Below are positions 9,508-19,025 of a stretch of 41,893 nt of DNA, one piece after another. The notes beneath the pieces are model-generated. The model did not search any database. It saw only the letters and a list, made by a program, of their open reading frames with translations, and was not told the origin of the DNA. How positions within the stretch are numbered: the stretch's first letter is position 1; each line of letters starts with the position of its first letter. Source of the DNA: an uncultured Gammaproteobacteria bacterium (lineage in GTDB: Bacteria > Pseudomonadota > Gammaproteobacteria > Pseudomonadales > Pseudohongiellaceae); contig CAISOD010000240.1 in NCBI GenBank assembly GCA_903887045.1, forward strand, positions 1-41,893, given 5' to 3'. Both the position numbers and the translations under genes were made by a program.

Positions 9508-9621
9508 TTTGCCTGGAGCAGCATTCTTGCCGTGGAGCCTGGCGCGTGCATGCTGCACAACGCTCGCGCGTTGCTGGTCGAACCCTTACGAGGGCTCTTC
9601 CTTCTCTCCCTCACCGGCAAA

Positions 9622-9651
9622 AAAAACCCGACTTGCGTCGGGTTTTGTTTT
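9622..9651 (-). terminator. Rho-independent terminator downstream of tRNA-Ser
   Basis: AACCCGAC-GCAA-GTCGGGTT followed by T-run on minus strand. Confidence 0.75.
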
Positions 9652-9742
9652 TGGCGGTGAGGGAGGGATTCGAACCCTCGATACGTGATTAGCGTATACA
9701 CACTTTCCAGGCGTGCTCCTTCAGCCGCTCGGACACCTCACC
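9652..9742 (-). tRNA. tRNA-Ser (anticodon GGA)
   Basis: GGTGAGGTGTCCGAGCGGCTGAAGGAGCACGCCTGGAAAGTGTGTATACGCTAATCACGTATCGAGGGTTCGAATCCCTCCCTCACCGCCA; long variable arm, encoded CCA. Confidence 0.96.
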
Positions 9743-9843
9743 ATAACTCAGGAATCTGCCGGGAATTGCCGGCAAGAAAGTGCGCGCACTCTACCGGAAG
9801 CGCTGCACCAACTCAAGCCGGAATTTCCCGTGAAAACGGGCAG

Positions 9844-10389
9844 TTACGCCGGCCAACGCTGCACGAAATCGGCAAGATTGTGCTGTGGCACCGGTCGCTC
9901 CTGCACCGTGGCAGTGCCGACATACAGAAAGCCGACGATTTCATCTGTCTCTTTCAATCCCAGCCCCAGCTTCACCCGGTTGTCGTAACACATGCCCCCG
10001 GTAAGCCAGATCGAGGCATAGCCGAGTGCATGGCAGGCAACTGACATGTTCTGTAGTGCTGCTGCCACCGAGCAGACCTGCTCGTTCGGCCGGACCTTGC
10101 CTTCTTTGACGGTGGCAACACCCACGATAATCAACGGGGCACGCATCGGGGTGGTCAGCAGTTTCTGTTTGCGCTCTTCAGTATCAGGCTGGGTAGCCTC
10201 GACAAACATCTGCGCCAACTTCTGTCTGCCCTCACCTTCCACCAACAGGAATTTCCACGGCCGCAACATGCCGTGATCAGGGGCGCGCAGACCTGCTTTT
10301 AATATCTGCTCCAACTCAGCAGCGTTGGGAGCCGGCTCAACCAGCCGAGGGGCGGCTGTTCTCGTTTGCAAAGCAGTTAAAGCGTCCAC
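9844..10389 (-). CDS. nitroreductase family protein (YdjA-like)
   Basis: VDALTALQTRTAAPRLVEPAPNAAELEQILKAGLRAPDHGMLRPWKFLLVEG...; GTG start at 10389 with GAGGT upstream; the longer ORF-track start lies in a repeat element. Confidence 0.82.
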   Translation of the reverse strand: MDALTALQTRTAAPRLVEPAPNAAELEQILKAGLRAPDHGMLRPWKFLLVEGEGRQKLAQMFVEATQPDTEERKQKLLTTPMRAPLIIVGVATVKEGKVRPNEQVCSVAAALQNMSVACHALGYASIWLTGGMCYDNRVKLGLGLKETDEIVGFLYVGTATVQERPVPQHNLADFVQRWPA

Positions 10390-10438
10390 TGGTTTACCTC
10401 TTGATTGGTTCTGGGGCTTGAGAAGTACGGTTAAGGTC

Positions 10439-10538
10439 GGAGCAGGTATCAACGCTTCCGGGACACGCGTGAATACGTCCTTGTAGCTCCCTTCGGCATC
10501 CATGCCTCAGAGGTCCCTGCAGCATTGATACCTGCTCC
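10439..10538. repeat. ~100-bp MITE/REP-like intergenic element with perfect 14-bp terminal inverted repeats
   Basis: GGAGCAGGTATCAA (10439-10452) and its exact reverse complement TTGATACCTGCTCC (10525-10538). Confidence 0.7.
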
Positions 10539-10569
10539 TCCTTCGTACCTCTGCTCATGTTCGTTGGGG

Positions 10570-11403
10570 TTATTGGCGGTTATAGCGTGGGTAAAGCACG
10601 TAATCCATCATCTCTGATGTAGCACGCACTGGATTGATGTCGAGGCCGCCACGTCTGAGGAAATTCGCCTCGACACTCAGGCTGTGCGGACGGCAGATCT
10701 GTTTGATATCGAGAAAAATCCGCTCAACGCAGTTCTCGTGGAAATCGTCGTGCAGACGGTAGGACACGAGATAACGCAACAGCGCAGCGCGGTCGATCTG
10801 CGGGCCTTGGTAACAGACCGTCACCGAGCCCCAGTCGGGCTGGCCAGTGATCGGGCAGCGTGAGCGGAACAGGTCTGTGTAGAGGATTTCGTCGACCAGC
10901 TGTTCGAAGGCAGCGTCGGGGTCAGCCAGTTGCAGCAACGTTGGTTCCACCTGATAGTGCTCACAGGCAATTTCCAGACTGTCGAGACTGATACCAGTTG
11001 GGGCCTCGATCAGTTCCTGCATGCCGCTGAAGGGTTGCAGTAATACGTCAACCTCAGCACCCGCAGCTGCGGAAAGATCGCGCTTGAGGCAGTCGCGTAC
11101 GGCATTGATATCGCTGAAGGGTTCCTGGTTCAGCGAATTGAGATACAGCTTGAACGATTTTGATTCGATGATGGCCAGACTCTGGCACGGGAAGATGAAC
11201 CGCGCGCGCGCCACTTGTGGCTTGCCTTGCGGGTCCAGCCACGACAACTCGAACGCATTCCAGATGTCGGCACCGCAGAACGGCAGTTCAGCTCCGGTGA
11301 CGCCGAGGCGTTGGCGGTTGTCGGTGCGCGGGATTGGTGCCAGTTGTGAGGGATCGTAATGATCCGGATAGGCCACTTGCTGGCCCAGCGGTAGCGTATG
11401 CAT
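10570..11403 (-). CDS. queF: NADPH-dependent 7-cyano-7-deazaguanine reductase
   Basis: ESKSFKLYLNSLNQEPF, CPITGQPDWGSVTVCYQGP, HDDFHENCVERIF motifs; 277 aa long-form QueF. Confidence 0.95.
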   Translation of the reverse strand: MHTLPLGQQVAYPDHYDPSQLAPIPRTDNRQRLGVTGAELPFCGADIWNAFELSWLDPQGKPQVARARFIFPCQSLAIIESKSFKLYLNSLNQEPFSDINAVRDCLKRDLSAAAGAEVDVLLQPFSGMQELIEAPTGISLDSLEIACEHYQVEPTLLQLADPDAAFEQLVDEILYTDLFRSRCPITGQPDWGSVTVCYQGPQIDRAALLRYLVSYRLHDDFHENCVERIFLDIKQICRPHSLSVEANFLRRGGLDINPVRATSEMMDYVLYPRYNRQ

Positions 11404-12212
11404 CAGTTGCGCAGCCCTTTGCCGCTGTACAACAGCCGCAGCGAGAACGCGAACATGGCAATGGTGAGAGTCACCAACAGGCTGAGCGAGAACGTGATGC
11501 TGACATCACTGACGCCGAGCACCCCGTAGCGGAAGGCGTTGATCATGTAAAAAATCGGGTTGAAGTGCGAAATGGTGCGGGCAAATTCCGGCAACGCTTC
11601 TACGGAATAGAACACACCTCCCAGATAGATCAGCGGGGTGAGAATGAACGTGGGCACGATGGAGATGTCGTCAAAGTTGCGGGCAAACACGGCATTGATG
11701 AAGCCACCCAGCGAGAACACGATCGACGCCAGCAAGATGACAAAGGCTGTAATGAAGATGTTGTACATATGCAAACCGCTGAATACCAACGAGATCAGCG
11801 ATGCGATCAAACCCACGCACAGCCCACGCGCCACACCGCCGGTAACGAAACCGAGCAGGATTACGTAGTTCGGCACCGGCGATACCAGCAGCTCCTCAAT
11901 ACTCTTCTGGAATTTCTGGCTGAAGAATGACGACACCACGTTGGCATAGGCATTGTTGATCACGCTCATCATGATCAGGCCAGGCACGATGAATTCCATA
12001 TAGCTGTAGCCGCCCATGTTGCCGATGCGGGAGCCGATGAGGTTGCCGAAGATGATGAAATACAACGCAATCGTGATCACGGGCGGCACCAGGGTTTGTA
12101 CCCAGATACGCAGGAAGCGGCGTACTTCCTTGATGACAATGGTTTGGTAGGCGATGAATTTGTACGAGCTGAAAACAGATGCTGGTTTCGCAGCAGTGGT
12201 TAGGGCGCTCAT
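11403..12212 (-). CDS. yadH: ABC-2 type transporter permease (YadH-like)
   Basis: Hydrophobic multi-TM; YMEFIVPGLIMMSVINNAYANVVSSFFSQKFQKSIEELLVSPVPN; overlaps start of queF. Confidence 0.85.
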   Translation of the reverse strand: MSALTTAAKPASVFSSYKFIAYQTIVIKEVRRFLRIWVQTLVPPVITIALYFIIFGNLIGSRIGNMGGYSYMEFIVPGLIMMSVINNAYANVVSSFFSQKFQKSIEELLVSPVPNYVILLGFVTGGVARGLCVGLIASLISLVFSGLHMYNIFITAFVILLASIVFSLGGFINAVFARNFDDISIVPTFILTPLIYLGGVFYSVEALPEFARTISHFNPIFYMINAFRYGVLGVSDVSITFSLSLLVTLTIAMFAFSLRLLYSGKGLRN

Positions 12213-13165
12213 GCTGATTTGGTCTCCTGCTTGCTCTGCCCGCTATTCTCTTGTGGCTTCTTCAACTGCGACACGAACAATTGTTCGAGACGGTTGGATT
12301 TGTTGCGCATGCTTTTCACACTGATGCCGCGTTCACTCAAAAGGGCAAACACCTGGTTCAGGTCCTGGCCTTTCTCGATACCGATTTCCAGTGTGGATTC
12401 GTCGATCAATTTGACCTCATAACCCGGCATCGATGGTGCTGCCACCATGTGGCTGTAGGTATCGAGTACAAACAATTCCTGGTGCAGCGTCTGCAATAAC
12501 TGCTTCATGCCGGTATTCACCACAATCTCGCCCTTGTCGATCATGGCGATGTTTCGGCACAGGGTTTCGGCTTCTTCCAGGTAGTGGGTAGTAAGGATTA
12601 TGGTGGTGCCGGCACGATTGATCTCCTGCAGGAAATCCCAGGTCGAGCGGCGTAGTTCAATGTCGACGCCGGCAGTGGGTTCGTCAAGGATAAGCAGCTT
12701 TGGCTCGTGCACCAGCGCACGCGCGATCAGCAGACGGCGCTTCATGCCCCCCGAGAGCATGCGCGCCTGTTGATTGTGTTTTTCCCACAGGCCGAGCTGG
12801 CGCAGATACTTCTCTGCTCTCTGCTTCGCCAGCTTGAGCGGCAGCCCGTAGTAGCCACCCTGGGTAACCACGATGTCGAACACTTTCTCGAAGTGATTGA
12901 AGTTGATTTCCTGTGGCACCACGCCGAGGTTCAGCTTGGTTTCGTACACATGGGTTTCAACGTTCTGGCCAAACACGGCAACCGTGCCGGAGGTTTTGCG
13001 CACCAGCGTGGCGATGACACCGATGGTGGTCGACTTGCCGGCACCGTTGGCACCCAGCAGCGCGAAAAAATCGCCTTGCTGCACGTCGAGCGAGATACCG
13101 TTGAGGGCCTTGTGGCCGTTGGCGTAGGTCTTGTAGAGATTACGGATCGAAATGGCGGGAGTCAT
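12209..13165 (-). CDS. yadG: ABC transporter ATP-binding protein (YadG-like)
   Basis: LLGANGAGKSTTIG Walker A, LSGGMKRRLLIARAL signature, LLILDEPTAGVD Walker B; start MTPAISIRNLYKTY at 13165. Confidence 0.9.
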   Translation of the reverse strand: MTPAISIRNLYKTYANGHKALNGISLDVQQGDFFALLGANGAGKSTTIGVIATLVRKTSGTVAVFGQNVETHVYETKLNLGVVPQEINFNHFEKVFDIVVTQGGYYGLPLKLAKQRAEKYLRQLGLWEKHNQQARMLSGGMKRRLLIARALVHEPKLLILDEPTAGVDIELRRSTWDFLQEINRAGTTIILTTHYLEEAETLCRNIAMIDKGEIVVNTGMKQLLQTLHQELFVLDTYSHMVAAPSMPGYEVKLIDESTLEIGIEKGQDLNQVFALLSERGISVKSMRNKSNRLEQLFVSQLKKPQENSGQSKQETKSA

Positions 13166-13298
13166 GACAGCGGAAATGCGGCCTGCACAGTCAAATACGG
13201 AGCGGGCAAGCATAACAAACTCGGCGTCACAATAGCGTCAGTGAGTATGCTCTTGGGCAGCGTGTGCAACAGGCGACGGATGCTTCCGGGGGTTGGTA

Positions 13299-13330
13299 CG
13301 GGTCGGGGGTTGCCGGCAACCCCCGACCCG
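13299..13330. repeat. perfect 32-bp GC-rich palindrome
   Basis: CGGGTCGGGGGTTGCC|GGCAACCCCCGACCCG, no loop. Confidence 0.92.
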
Positions 13331-13491
13331 ACCCATGTTGCCCGCAGGCCGGCACTCCCTGTGCACACCCACAACATAGCCAAGCCCCGCCGCTTTCGCC
13401 AAACTATCTGGCTCCCGGCGCCAAAAGAAAAACTTGCAAAGACTTTGCCGCGGGCGACAATCGTTGCACTTTCTGGCTGGCGAAACTTTCC

Positions 13492-14175
13492 GTGTCTTTC
13501 GTATTTGTCCTTCTTGTTGCCGCCTTGCTGGGCGCCACCCTCTGGTGGCTGCAGCGCCAGCAAAAGCGTGGTCGGGCGGAAAACATCGAGCGCAGCCGCG
13601 AGCTGCCGCCGCTGTCGAAAGAGCAACTGCCGGATTTCACGCCCATTGCGAAACCGGCCACTGCGCCACCCCAGTCATCAGTGCCGGGAATCGTCAATGA
13701 AACAAGCGCCGACATCACCACAAAAGCAGTACCTCAACCTGCGGCTGCCATTCACTGGCCAGACCAGATAAAACTCCTGAAAGACAGTGCCGACCTCAAC
13801 GCAGCCCTGACGTTGTGCCAACAACAGTTCCCGAAAGCACAGGCATTACAGCAGGCCGCCATCGTGCTGCGACTGCAAATGAAGCAGCAGCTCGACCGTC
13901 ACCAGGACATCGCACCACTGCTTGCGAAGTTGTACCGCTGCGCCGTAATGGCCGACCTGTTCCGAATCGGAGTCGTGCCCAAGCCCGCCAACGCACGCGC
14001 CGCGATGAAACAGCTGGCAACCCACGAGTTCGACTACCAGCAGATTGGCCACCAACGACTGAAACTGCTCAACAAGAGCGATATCCGCCTGCTGGAACAG
14101 CGTTGGGGCAAACCGGTGAGTCACAGCCACAGCGAAGCTGTGCTGGGTGCGCTGTGGGACAACATCTGCCGCTGA
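13492..14175 (+). CDS. hypothetical single-TM protein (start uncertain)
   Basis: Open frame with TM VSFVFVLLVAALLGATLWWLQRQ followed by Q/L/K-rich soluble domain ending ...LLEQRWGKPVSHSHSEAVLGALWDNICR; GTG 13492 chosen because the upstream part overlaps a palindrome and low-quality sequence. Confidence 0.6.
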   Translation: MSFVFVLLVAALLGATLWWLQRQQKRGRAENIERSRELPPLSKEQLPDFTPIAKPATAPPQSSVPGIVNETSADITTKAVPQPAAAIHWPDQIKLLKDSADLNAALTLCQQQFPKAQALQQAAIVLRLQMKQQLDRHQDIAPLLAKLYRCAVMADLFRIGVVPKPANARAAMKQLATHEFDYQQIGHQRLKLLNKSDIRLLEQRWGKPVSHSHSEAVLGALWDNICR

Positions 14176-14239
14176 AGTCACGACCCTTCTGGCATAATGC
14201 CGGTTATTAACGCTCCCTAGCCCCTGCTACAGGACCCGC

Positions 14240-14467
14240 ATGCACGAAGAACGTCGCCAACCAGTGGACAACAGCCCGCCAGCGCCAGACCTGGTGCAAC
14301 GCGGCAAGTTCCAGCTCGACGCCGAAATCCGCATCCCCGAAACCTGGCTGTTGCAGCTCGACGAAACCCGCAAGGACAACACTGAATCGCTGGCAGCCCG
14401 CAAAGCCTACAGCGACATGTTGCAAAGCCGCCGCGGCCTGCTCGCCACGCTGCAAAAACACCGCTGA
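14240..14467 (+). CDS. small hypothetical protein (75 aa)
   Basis: ATG 14240, MHEERRQPVDNSPPAPDLVQRGKFQLDAEIRIPETWLLQLDETRKDN...; co-directional, 26 bp before dUTPase gene. Confidence 0.55.
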   Translation: MHEERRQPVDNSPPAPDLVQRGKFQLDAEIRIPETWLLQLDETRKDNTESLAARKAYSDMLQSRRGLLATLQKHR

Positions 14468-14493
14468 GACCCACGACGCTACAGGACACTGCC

Positions 14494-15147
14494 ATGCTGA
14501 CCACTGCCCAAGCCACCACTATGCTGATGTTGCAGGCGCAGATGAACGCCAAGGTCAATCCCGAGTGGATCAAGGCCGCCTACCCCTATCTGCGCGCAGT
14601 CGTTGTCGAAGGCGCCGAGGCCATGGAGCATCGGGGCTGGAAATGGTGGAAGAAGCAGGAATGCGATCTGAAGCAGTTGCAGATGGAACTGGTCGACATC
14701 TGGCACTTCACGCTATCGCATATTCTGCTGCAGCACGGTGGAGACCAGGAAACCTCGCTCACTGAACTGCTGCAGAGTGACACCGCCGACTGCGTGCGTT
14801 TCGATGGCGTCGACTATTCAATAGCCAGCCTCGACCTGGTCGGCAAACTTGAACTCAATATCGGCCTTGCTGCCGCCAAACGCATCAGCGTGCCGCTGTT
14901 CGCTGCATTGCTGCACGACTGCGAGATGGATTGGAACGAGTTGTATTGCCAGTACGTTGGCAAGAACGTGTTGAATTTTTTCCGCCAGGACAACGGCTAC
15001 AAAGCCGGCACCTACCGCAAACTGTGGGGCGGCCGCGAAGACAACGAGCATCTGGTGGAAATCATGCAGGAGCTCGACAGCACCAGTACCAGTTTCCAGC
15101 ACCTGCTCTATCAAAGCCTGCAAGACCGCTATTCGCGATCGGCCTGA
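14494..15147 (+). CDS. dUTP diphosphatase (all-alpha dimeric dUTPase family)
   Basis: EGAEAMEHRGWKWWKKQECDLKQLQMELVDIWHFTLS; YVGKNVLNFFRQDNGYKAGTYRKLWGGREDNEHL (family metal-binding and dimeric dUTPase motifs). Confidence 0.85.
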   Translation: MLTTAQATTMLMLQAQMNAKVNPEWIKAAYPYLRAVVVEGAEAMEHRGWKWWKKQECDLKQLQMELVDIWHFTLSHILLQHGGDQETSLTELLQSDTADCVRFDGVDYSIASLDLVGKLELNIGLAAAKRISVPLFAALLHDCEMDWNELYCQYVGKNVLNFFRQDNGYKAGTYRKLWGGREDNEHLVEIMQELDSTSTSFQHLLYQSLQDRYSRSA

Positions 15148-15172
15148 ACAACAGAAACAAAAAGGAAATATC

Positions 15173-15303
15173 GCGCCCGTGGCATTCGAAGCGTGCCCAC
15201 AGGAACTGCTCATCAGTTCAGAAAATCAGCCCTGAAGCCTGATCATGGAAAGCGCCCGCGGCGCTCGAAGCAGACATACAGGAGCTGCGCATCAGCTCCT
15301 GTA
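15173..15303. repeat. two diverged ~50-bp direct repeats each ending in a hairpin
   Basis: gcgcccgtggcattcgaagcgtgcccacaggaactgctcatcagttc (from 15173) versus gcgcccgcggcgctcgaagcagacatacaggagctgcgcatcagctcc (from 15252); the second carries an 11-bp perfect stem TACAGGAGCTG-CGCAT-CAGCTCCTGTA (15277-15303). Confidence 0.65.
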
Positions 15304-15329
15304 AGTAGCGTGGGGATCAATTCATGAAA

Positions 15330-15405
15330 TGGGGTGGCTGACGGGGCTCGAACCCGCGACAACCAGAATCACAATCTGGGACTCTACCAACTGAGCTACA
15401 GCCAC
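15330..15405 (-). tRNA. tRNA-His (anticodon GTG)
   Basis: GTGGCTGTAGCTCAGTTGGTAGAGTCCCAGATTGTGATTCTGGTTGTCGCGGGTTCGAGCCCCGTCAGCCACCCCA. Confidence 0.96.
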
Positions 15406-15485
15406 CATCACACGAAAACATGCACACGAACACGCGCACACAAACACATGGAGAACTGCCGTTGGGAATGGCGCGAGGAGTAATC

Positions 15486-15562
15486 TGGCGCGCCCGGCAG
15501 GATTCGAACCTGCTACCACCGGCTTAGAAGGCCGATGCTCTATCCAAATGAGCTACGGGCGC
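15486..15562 (-). tRNA. tRNA-Arg (anticodon TCT)
   Basis: GCGCCCGTAGCTCATTTGGATAGAGCATCGGCCTTCTAAGCCGGTGGTAGCAGGTTCGAATCCTGCCGGGCGCGCCA. Confidence 0.96.
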
Positions 15563-15597
15563 AAATCAGGACAGATGATTGAAAACAAGGAGGGAGT

Positions 15598-15674
15598 TGG
15601 TCGGGGTAGAGGGATTTGAACTCTCGACATTTTGCTCCCAAAGCAAACGCGCTACCAGGCTGCGCTATACCCCG
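15598..15674 (-). tRNA. tRNA-Pro (anticodon TGG)
   Basis: CGGGGTATAGCGCAGCCTGGTAGCGCGTTTGCTTTGGGAGCAAAATGTCGAGAGTTCAAATCCCTCTACCCCGACCA. Confidence 0.96.
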
Positions 15675-15837
15675 ATTTCTCTCCAACTGCGGGGCGGCAT
15701 GTTACTCAGGGCGCCGGTTTCGGTCAATTGGAAATTGCTTGTTATTCAACGGATTCACGCAGCGATTGGGGGCAGACTAAGCCATCACCACTGGTCGATC
15801 GGAAAAGCACAAGCTGACGATTTACCCCGGCCCCGCT

Positions 15838-17217
15838 CTACCGCTCGATGCGCCAACTCGTAACGCCGTTTTTGTCTTCCACTACTACGCTCAGCGCCTT
15901 CAACTGATCGCGGGTGCGATCGGCTTCGGCCCAATTTTTTGCGGCACGCGCAGCATTGCGCTGGGCAATCAGACTCTCAACCAACGCAGCATCCACCGCT
16001 CCACCTTTACGCAAGAACTCCTCGGCATTGGCCTGCAGCAAGCCGAGTACGCTGCCGAGCTTGCGCAGCAGAGCTGCCAGGCCAGTGGCCTGAGCTGCAT
16101 CCGTGTTGCGCAGACGGTTGATCTCACGCACAAGTTCAAACAGAACACCGATCGCTTCCGGGGTATTGAAGTCATCGTGCATCGCCGCATGGAAACGTTG
16201 TTCGTAAACCGAGTCGGCCGCTGGCACAACAGCGTTGGTATCGAGTCCTTTGAGGGCGTGATAGAAACGCTCAAGCGCGTCGTAGCCGATTTGCAGCGTT
16301 TCTTCCGAGTAATTGATGAAACTGCGGTAATGGCTGGCCACAAGGAAGTAGCGCACCACTTCGGCCGGATACTTTTGCAATACTTCACGGATGGTGAAGA
16401 AATTGTTGAGCGACTTCGACATCTTCTCGTCATTCACCCGCACCGGGCCGTTGTGCATCCAAAGATTGACGAAGGTGTTGCCGGTAGCCGCTTCCGATTG
16501 TGCGATCTCGTTGTCGTGATGCGGAAACATCAAGTCAGTGCCACCACCATGAATATCGAAGGTGTGCCCGAGGCATGTGGTCGACATCGCCGAGCACTCG
16601 ATATGCCAACCTGGCCGGCCGAAGCCCCAGGGCGATGGCCATCCCGGCTCGCCCGCTTTGGCCGCTTTCCACAGGGCAAAGTCGCGCGCATCGTGTTTGC
16701 TCTCGTCGACTTCAATGCGGGCACCCGACAGCAGCTCGTCCGGATTCTTGCGCGACAGCCGTGCGTAATTGGCAAACCCAGGCACCGAGAAATAGACATC
16801 GCCGTTATCGGCAGCATAGGCACTACCGTTGCCAATCAATGTTTGTGTCATCGCGATGATTTCGCCGATGTAGCCGGTGGCGCGCGGTTCGATGTCAGGC
16901 CGTACGATACCGAGAGCGGCTTCGTCTTCATGGGTAAATGTTATGAAACGCTCTGTCAGTACATCGAACGGCTCGCCGTTTTCCTTGGCGCGCTTGATGA
17001 TCTTGTCGTCGATGTCGGTGATGTTGCGCACATAAGTCACCTGGTAGCCGGCAGCACGCAGGTACCGCACCACCACATCGAATGCCACCAGCATGCGGGC
17101 ATGACCGATGTGGGCGTAATCGTAGGTTGTCAGTCCGCACACATACATGCGGACCTTGCCGGGTTCGATCGGGACAAATTCTTCTTTCTGCTGCGTGAGC
17201 GTGTTGTATATCTTCAT
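15838..17217 (-). CDS. cysS: cysteine--tRNA ligase
   Basis: [67 protein letters not shown] (KMSKS). Confidence 0.96.
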   Translation of the reverse strand: MKIYNTLTQQKEEFVPIEPGKVRMYVCGLTTYDYAHIGHARMLVAFDVVVRYLRAAGYQVTYVRNITDIDDKIIKRAKENGEPFDVLTERFITFTHEDEAALGIVRPDIEPRATGYIGEIIAMTQTLIGNGSAYAADNGDVYFSVPGFANYARLSRKNPDELLSGARIEVDESKHDARDFALWKAAKAGEPGWPSPWGFGRPGWHIECSAMSTTCLGHTFDIHGGGTDLMFPHHDNEIAQSEAATGNTFVNLWMHNGPVRVNDEKMSKSLNNFFTIREVLQKYPAEVVRYFLVASHYRSFINYSEETLQIGYDALERFYHALKGLDTNAVVPAADSVYEQRFHAAMHDDFNTPEAIGVLFELVREINRLRNTDAAQATGLAALLRKLGSVLGLLQANAEEFLRKGGAVDAALVESLIAQRNAARAAKNWAEADRTRDQLKALSVVVEDKNGVTSWRIER

Positions 17218-17222
17218 TACTG

Positions 17223-18890
17223 CTATTTCGCCCACGTGTCTTTCAGGCCGATGGTAAGGTTGAACACCAGCGCGCCGGGTTTGCTGTCGAACCGGTCGGC
17301 GACGAAATAGCCTTCACGCTCGAACTGAAAGCGCTGTTCTGCCTGCGTGCCAGCCAGCGATGGCTCTACCAGGGCGCCCTTCAGCACCACCAGCGAGTTC
17401 TTGTTCATGTTGTCGCGATAGTCGCCTTCAGCAGCATCCGGTGCCGGATGATCGAACAGACGCTCGTACATTCGCACTTCCACCGGAATCGCCCGTTGCG
17501 CCGGCACCCAATGGATTACGCCTTTGACCTTGCGGCCTTCGGCGTTCTTGCCGAGGGTATTCATGTCGCAGGTGCACAACAGTTCAGTGATGTTGCCGGC
17601 GGCATCCTTCACAACTTCGTCGCACTTGATGATATAGGCGCCGCGCAAGCGTACTTCACCACCCGGAATCAGTCGCTTGAAGCCGGCCGGCGGCACTTCT
17701 TCAAAATCATTGCGGTCGATATAGAGCTCACGCGTGAACGGGATTTCACGTTCGCCCATCGTCTCGTTCTTTGGATGGCGCGACAGTTTCAGCACATCCA
17801 CCTGCTCCACCGGGAAATTGCTCAGCGTCACTTTCAATGGCCGCAGTACTGCCATGGCACGCGGCGCAGCAGCGTCGAGATGTTCGCGCAGGCAGAACTC
17901 CAACTGCCCTACTTCCACCAGACTATTGCTCTTGGTGACGCCCACCATCTCGCAGAAATTGCGGATCGCTTCCGGTGAATAGCCGCGGCGACGCAGCCCT
18001 TCCAGTGTCGGCATGCGCGGATCAGTCCAGCCATTGACGAGTTTCTCATCCACAAGCTGTTTCAGTTTGCGTTTGCTCATCACGGTGTAGTTGATATTGA
18101 GACGGGCAAACTCGATCTGTTGCGGATGCGAGCTGAGATCGAGCTGGTCCAGTGTCCAGTCGTACAGCGGGCGGTGGTCTTCAAATTCCAGTGTGCACAA
18201 CGAATGCGTAATGTTTTCCAACGCATCGGAAATGCAGTGGGTGTAGTCATACATCGGGTAGATGCACCACTTGTCGCCGGTCTGGTGATGATGCTGGTGG
18301 CGGATGCGGTAGATCACCGGATCGCGCAGGTTGATGTTGGGCGACGCCATGTCGATTTTCGCACGCAGGGTGTACTTGCCGTCGGCAAATTCGCCGTTCT
18401 TCATGCGGGTGAAAAGATCGAGGTTGTCGGTAATGGAACGGTCGCGGTCCGGGCTGGGCCTGCCCGGCTCGGTCAGTGTGCCGCGATACTCGCGTGCCTG
18501 ATCGGGTGTAAGGCTGCACACATAGGCCTTGCCCTGAGTAATCAGACTGACCGCGCACTCATACAGTTTGTCGAAATAGTCAGAGGCGTAGAACAGTCGG
18601 TCCTGCCAATCGAAGCCCAGCCACTTGACGCTGGCCTTGATCGATTCGACGTATTCGAGGTTTTCCTTCTCCGGGTTGGTATCGTCGAAGCGCAGGTTGC
18701 ATTTGCCGCCATACTTCTGCGCGGTGCCGAAGTTTAAGCAGATCGACTTGGCATGGCCGATGTGCAGATAGCCGTTCGGCTCCGGCGGAAACCGGGTATG
18801 CACCCTGCCGGCATTTTTGCCGCTGGCGAGATCGTCGTTGATGATCTGGTGGATAAAATTGACTGGCGTGGCTGCGGTGGATTCGGACAT
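17223..18890 (-). CDS. glnS: glutamine--tRNA ligase
   Basis: [52 protein letters not shown]. Confidence 0.96.
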   Translation of the reverse strand: MSESTAATPVNFIHQIINDDLASGKNAGRVHTRFPPEPNGYLHIGHAKSICLNFGTAQKYGGKCNLRFDDTNPEKENLEYVESIKASVKWLGFDWQDRLFYASDYFDKLYECAVSLITQGKAYVCSLTPDQAREYRGTLTEPGRPSPDRDRSITDNLDLFTRMKNGEFADGKYTLRAKIDMASPNINLRDPVIYRIRHQHHHQTGDKWCIYPMYDYTHCISDALENITHSLCTLEFEDHRPLYDWTLDQLDLSSHPQQIEFARLNINYTVMSKRKLKQLVDEKLVNGWTDPRMPTLEGLRRRGYSPEAIRNFCEMVGVTKSNSLVEVGQLEFCLREHLDAAAPRAMAVLRPLKVTLSNFPVEQVDVLKLSRHPKNETMGEREIPFTRELYIDRNDFEEVPPAGFKRLIPGGEVRLRGAYIIKCDEVVKDAAGNITELLCTCDMNTLGKNAEGRKVKGVIHWVPAQRAIPVEVRMYERLFDHPAPDAAEGDYRDNMNKNSLVVLKGALVEPSLAGTQAEQRFQFEREGYFVADRFDSKPGALVFNLTIGLKDTWAK

Positions 18891-19025
18891 AAAACGGACT
18901 TCTTGGGCTTTCCCTGAAACGGGCCGGCATTATAGCCGTTTAGCTGCATTTATGGCTGTTGGAAAGCTGGCCAACTGCCCCCGGCCGGGTAGAATGCGCG
19001 AGTCTTCAATTATCGGAACCTTTTC

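Noticed and set aside
9491-9692. Plus-strand ORFs ending in GGEGGIRTLDT / REGFEPSIRD
   Set aside because: Classic spurious ORFs antisense to tRNA-Ser; sequence is explained by the tRNA.
12707-13771. 354-aa plus ORF across yadG and the palindrome
   Set aside because: Antisense to the ABC ATPase with its Walker motifs; no coherent protein features.
14195-15147. Possible prophage or mobile island around the dUTPase and tRNA genes
   Set aside because: No integrase, transposase, phage structural gene or direct tRNA-end duplication (att) seen; neighbours are conserved housekeeping genes.
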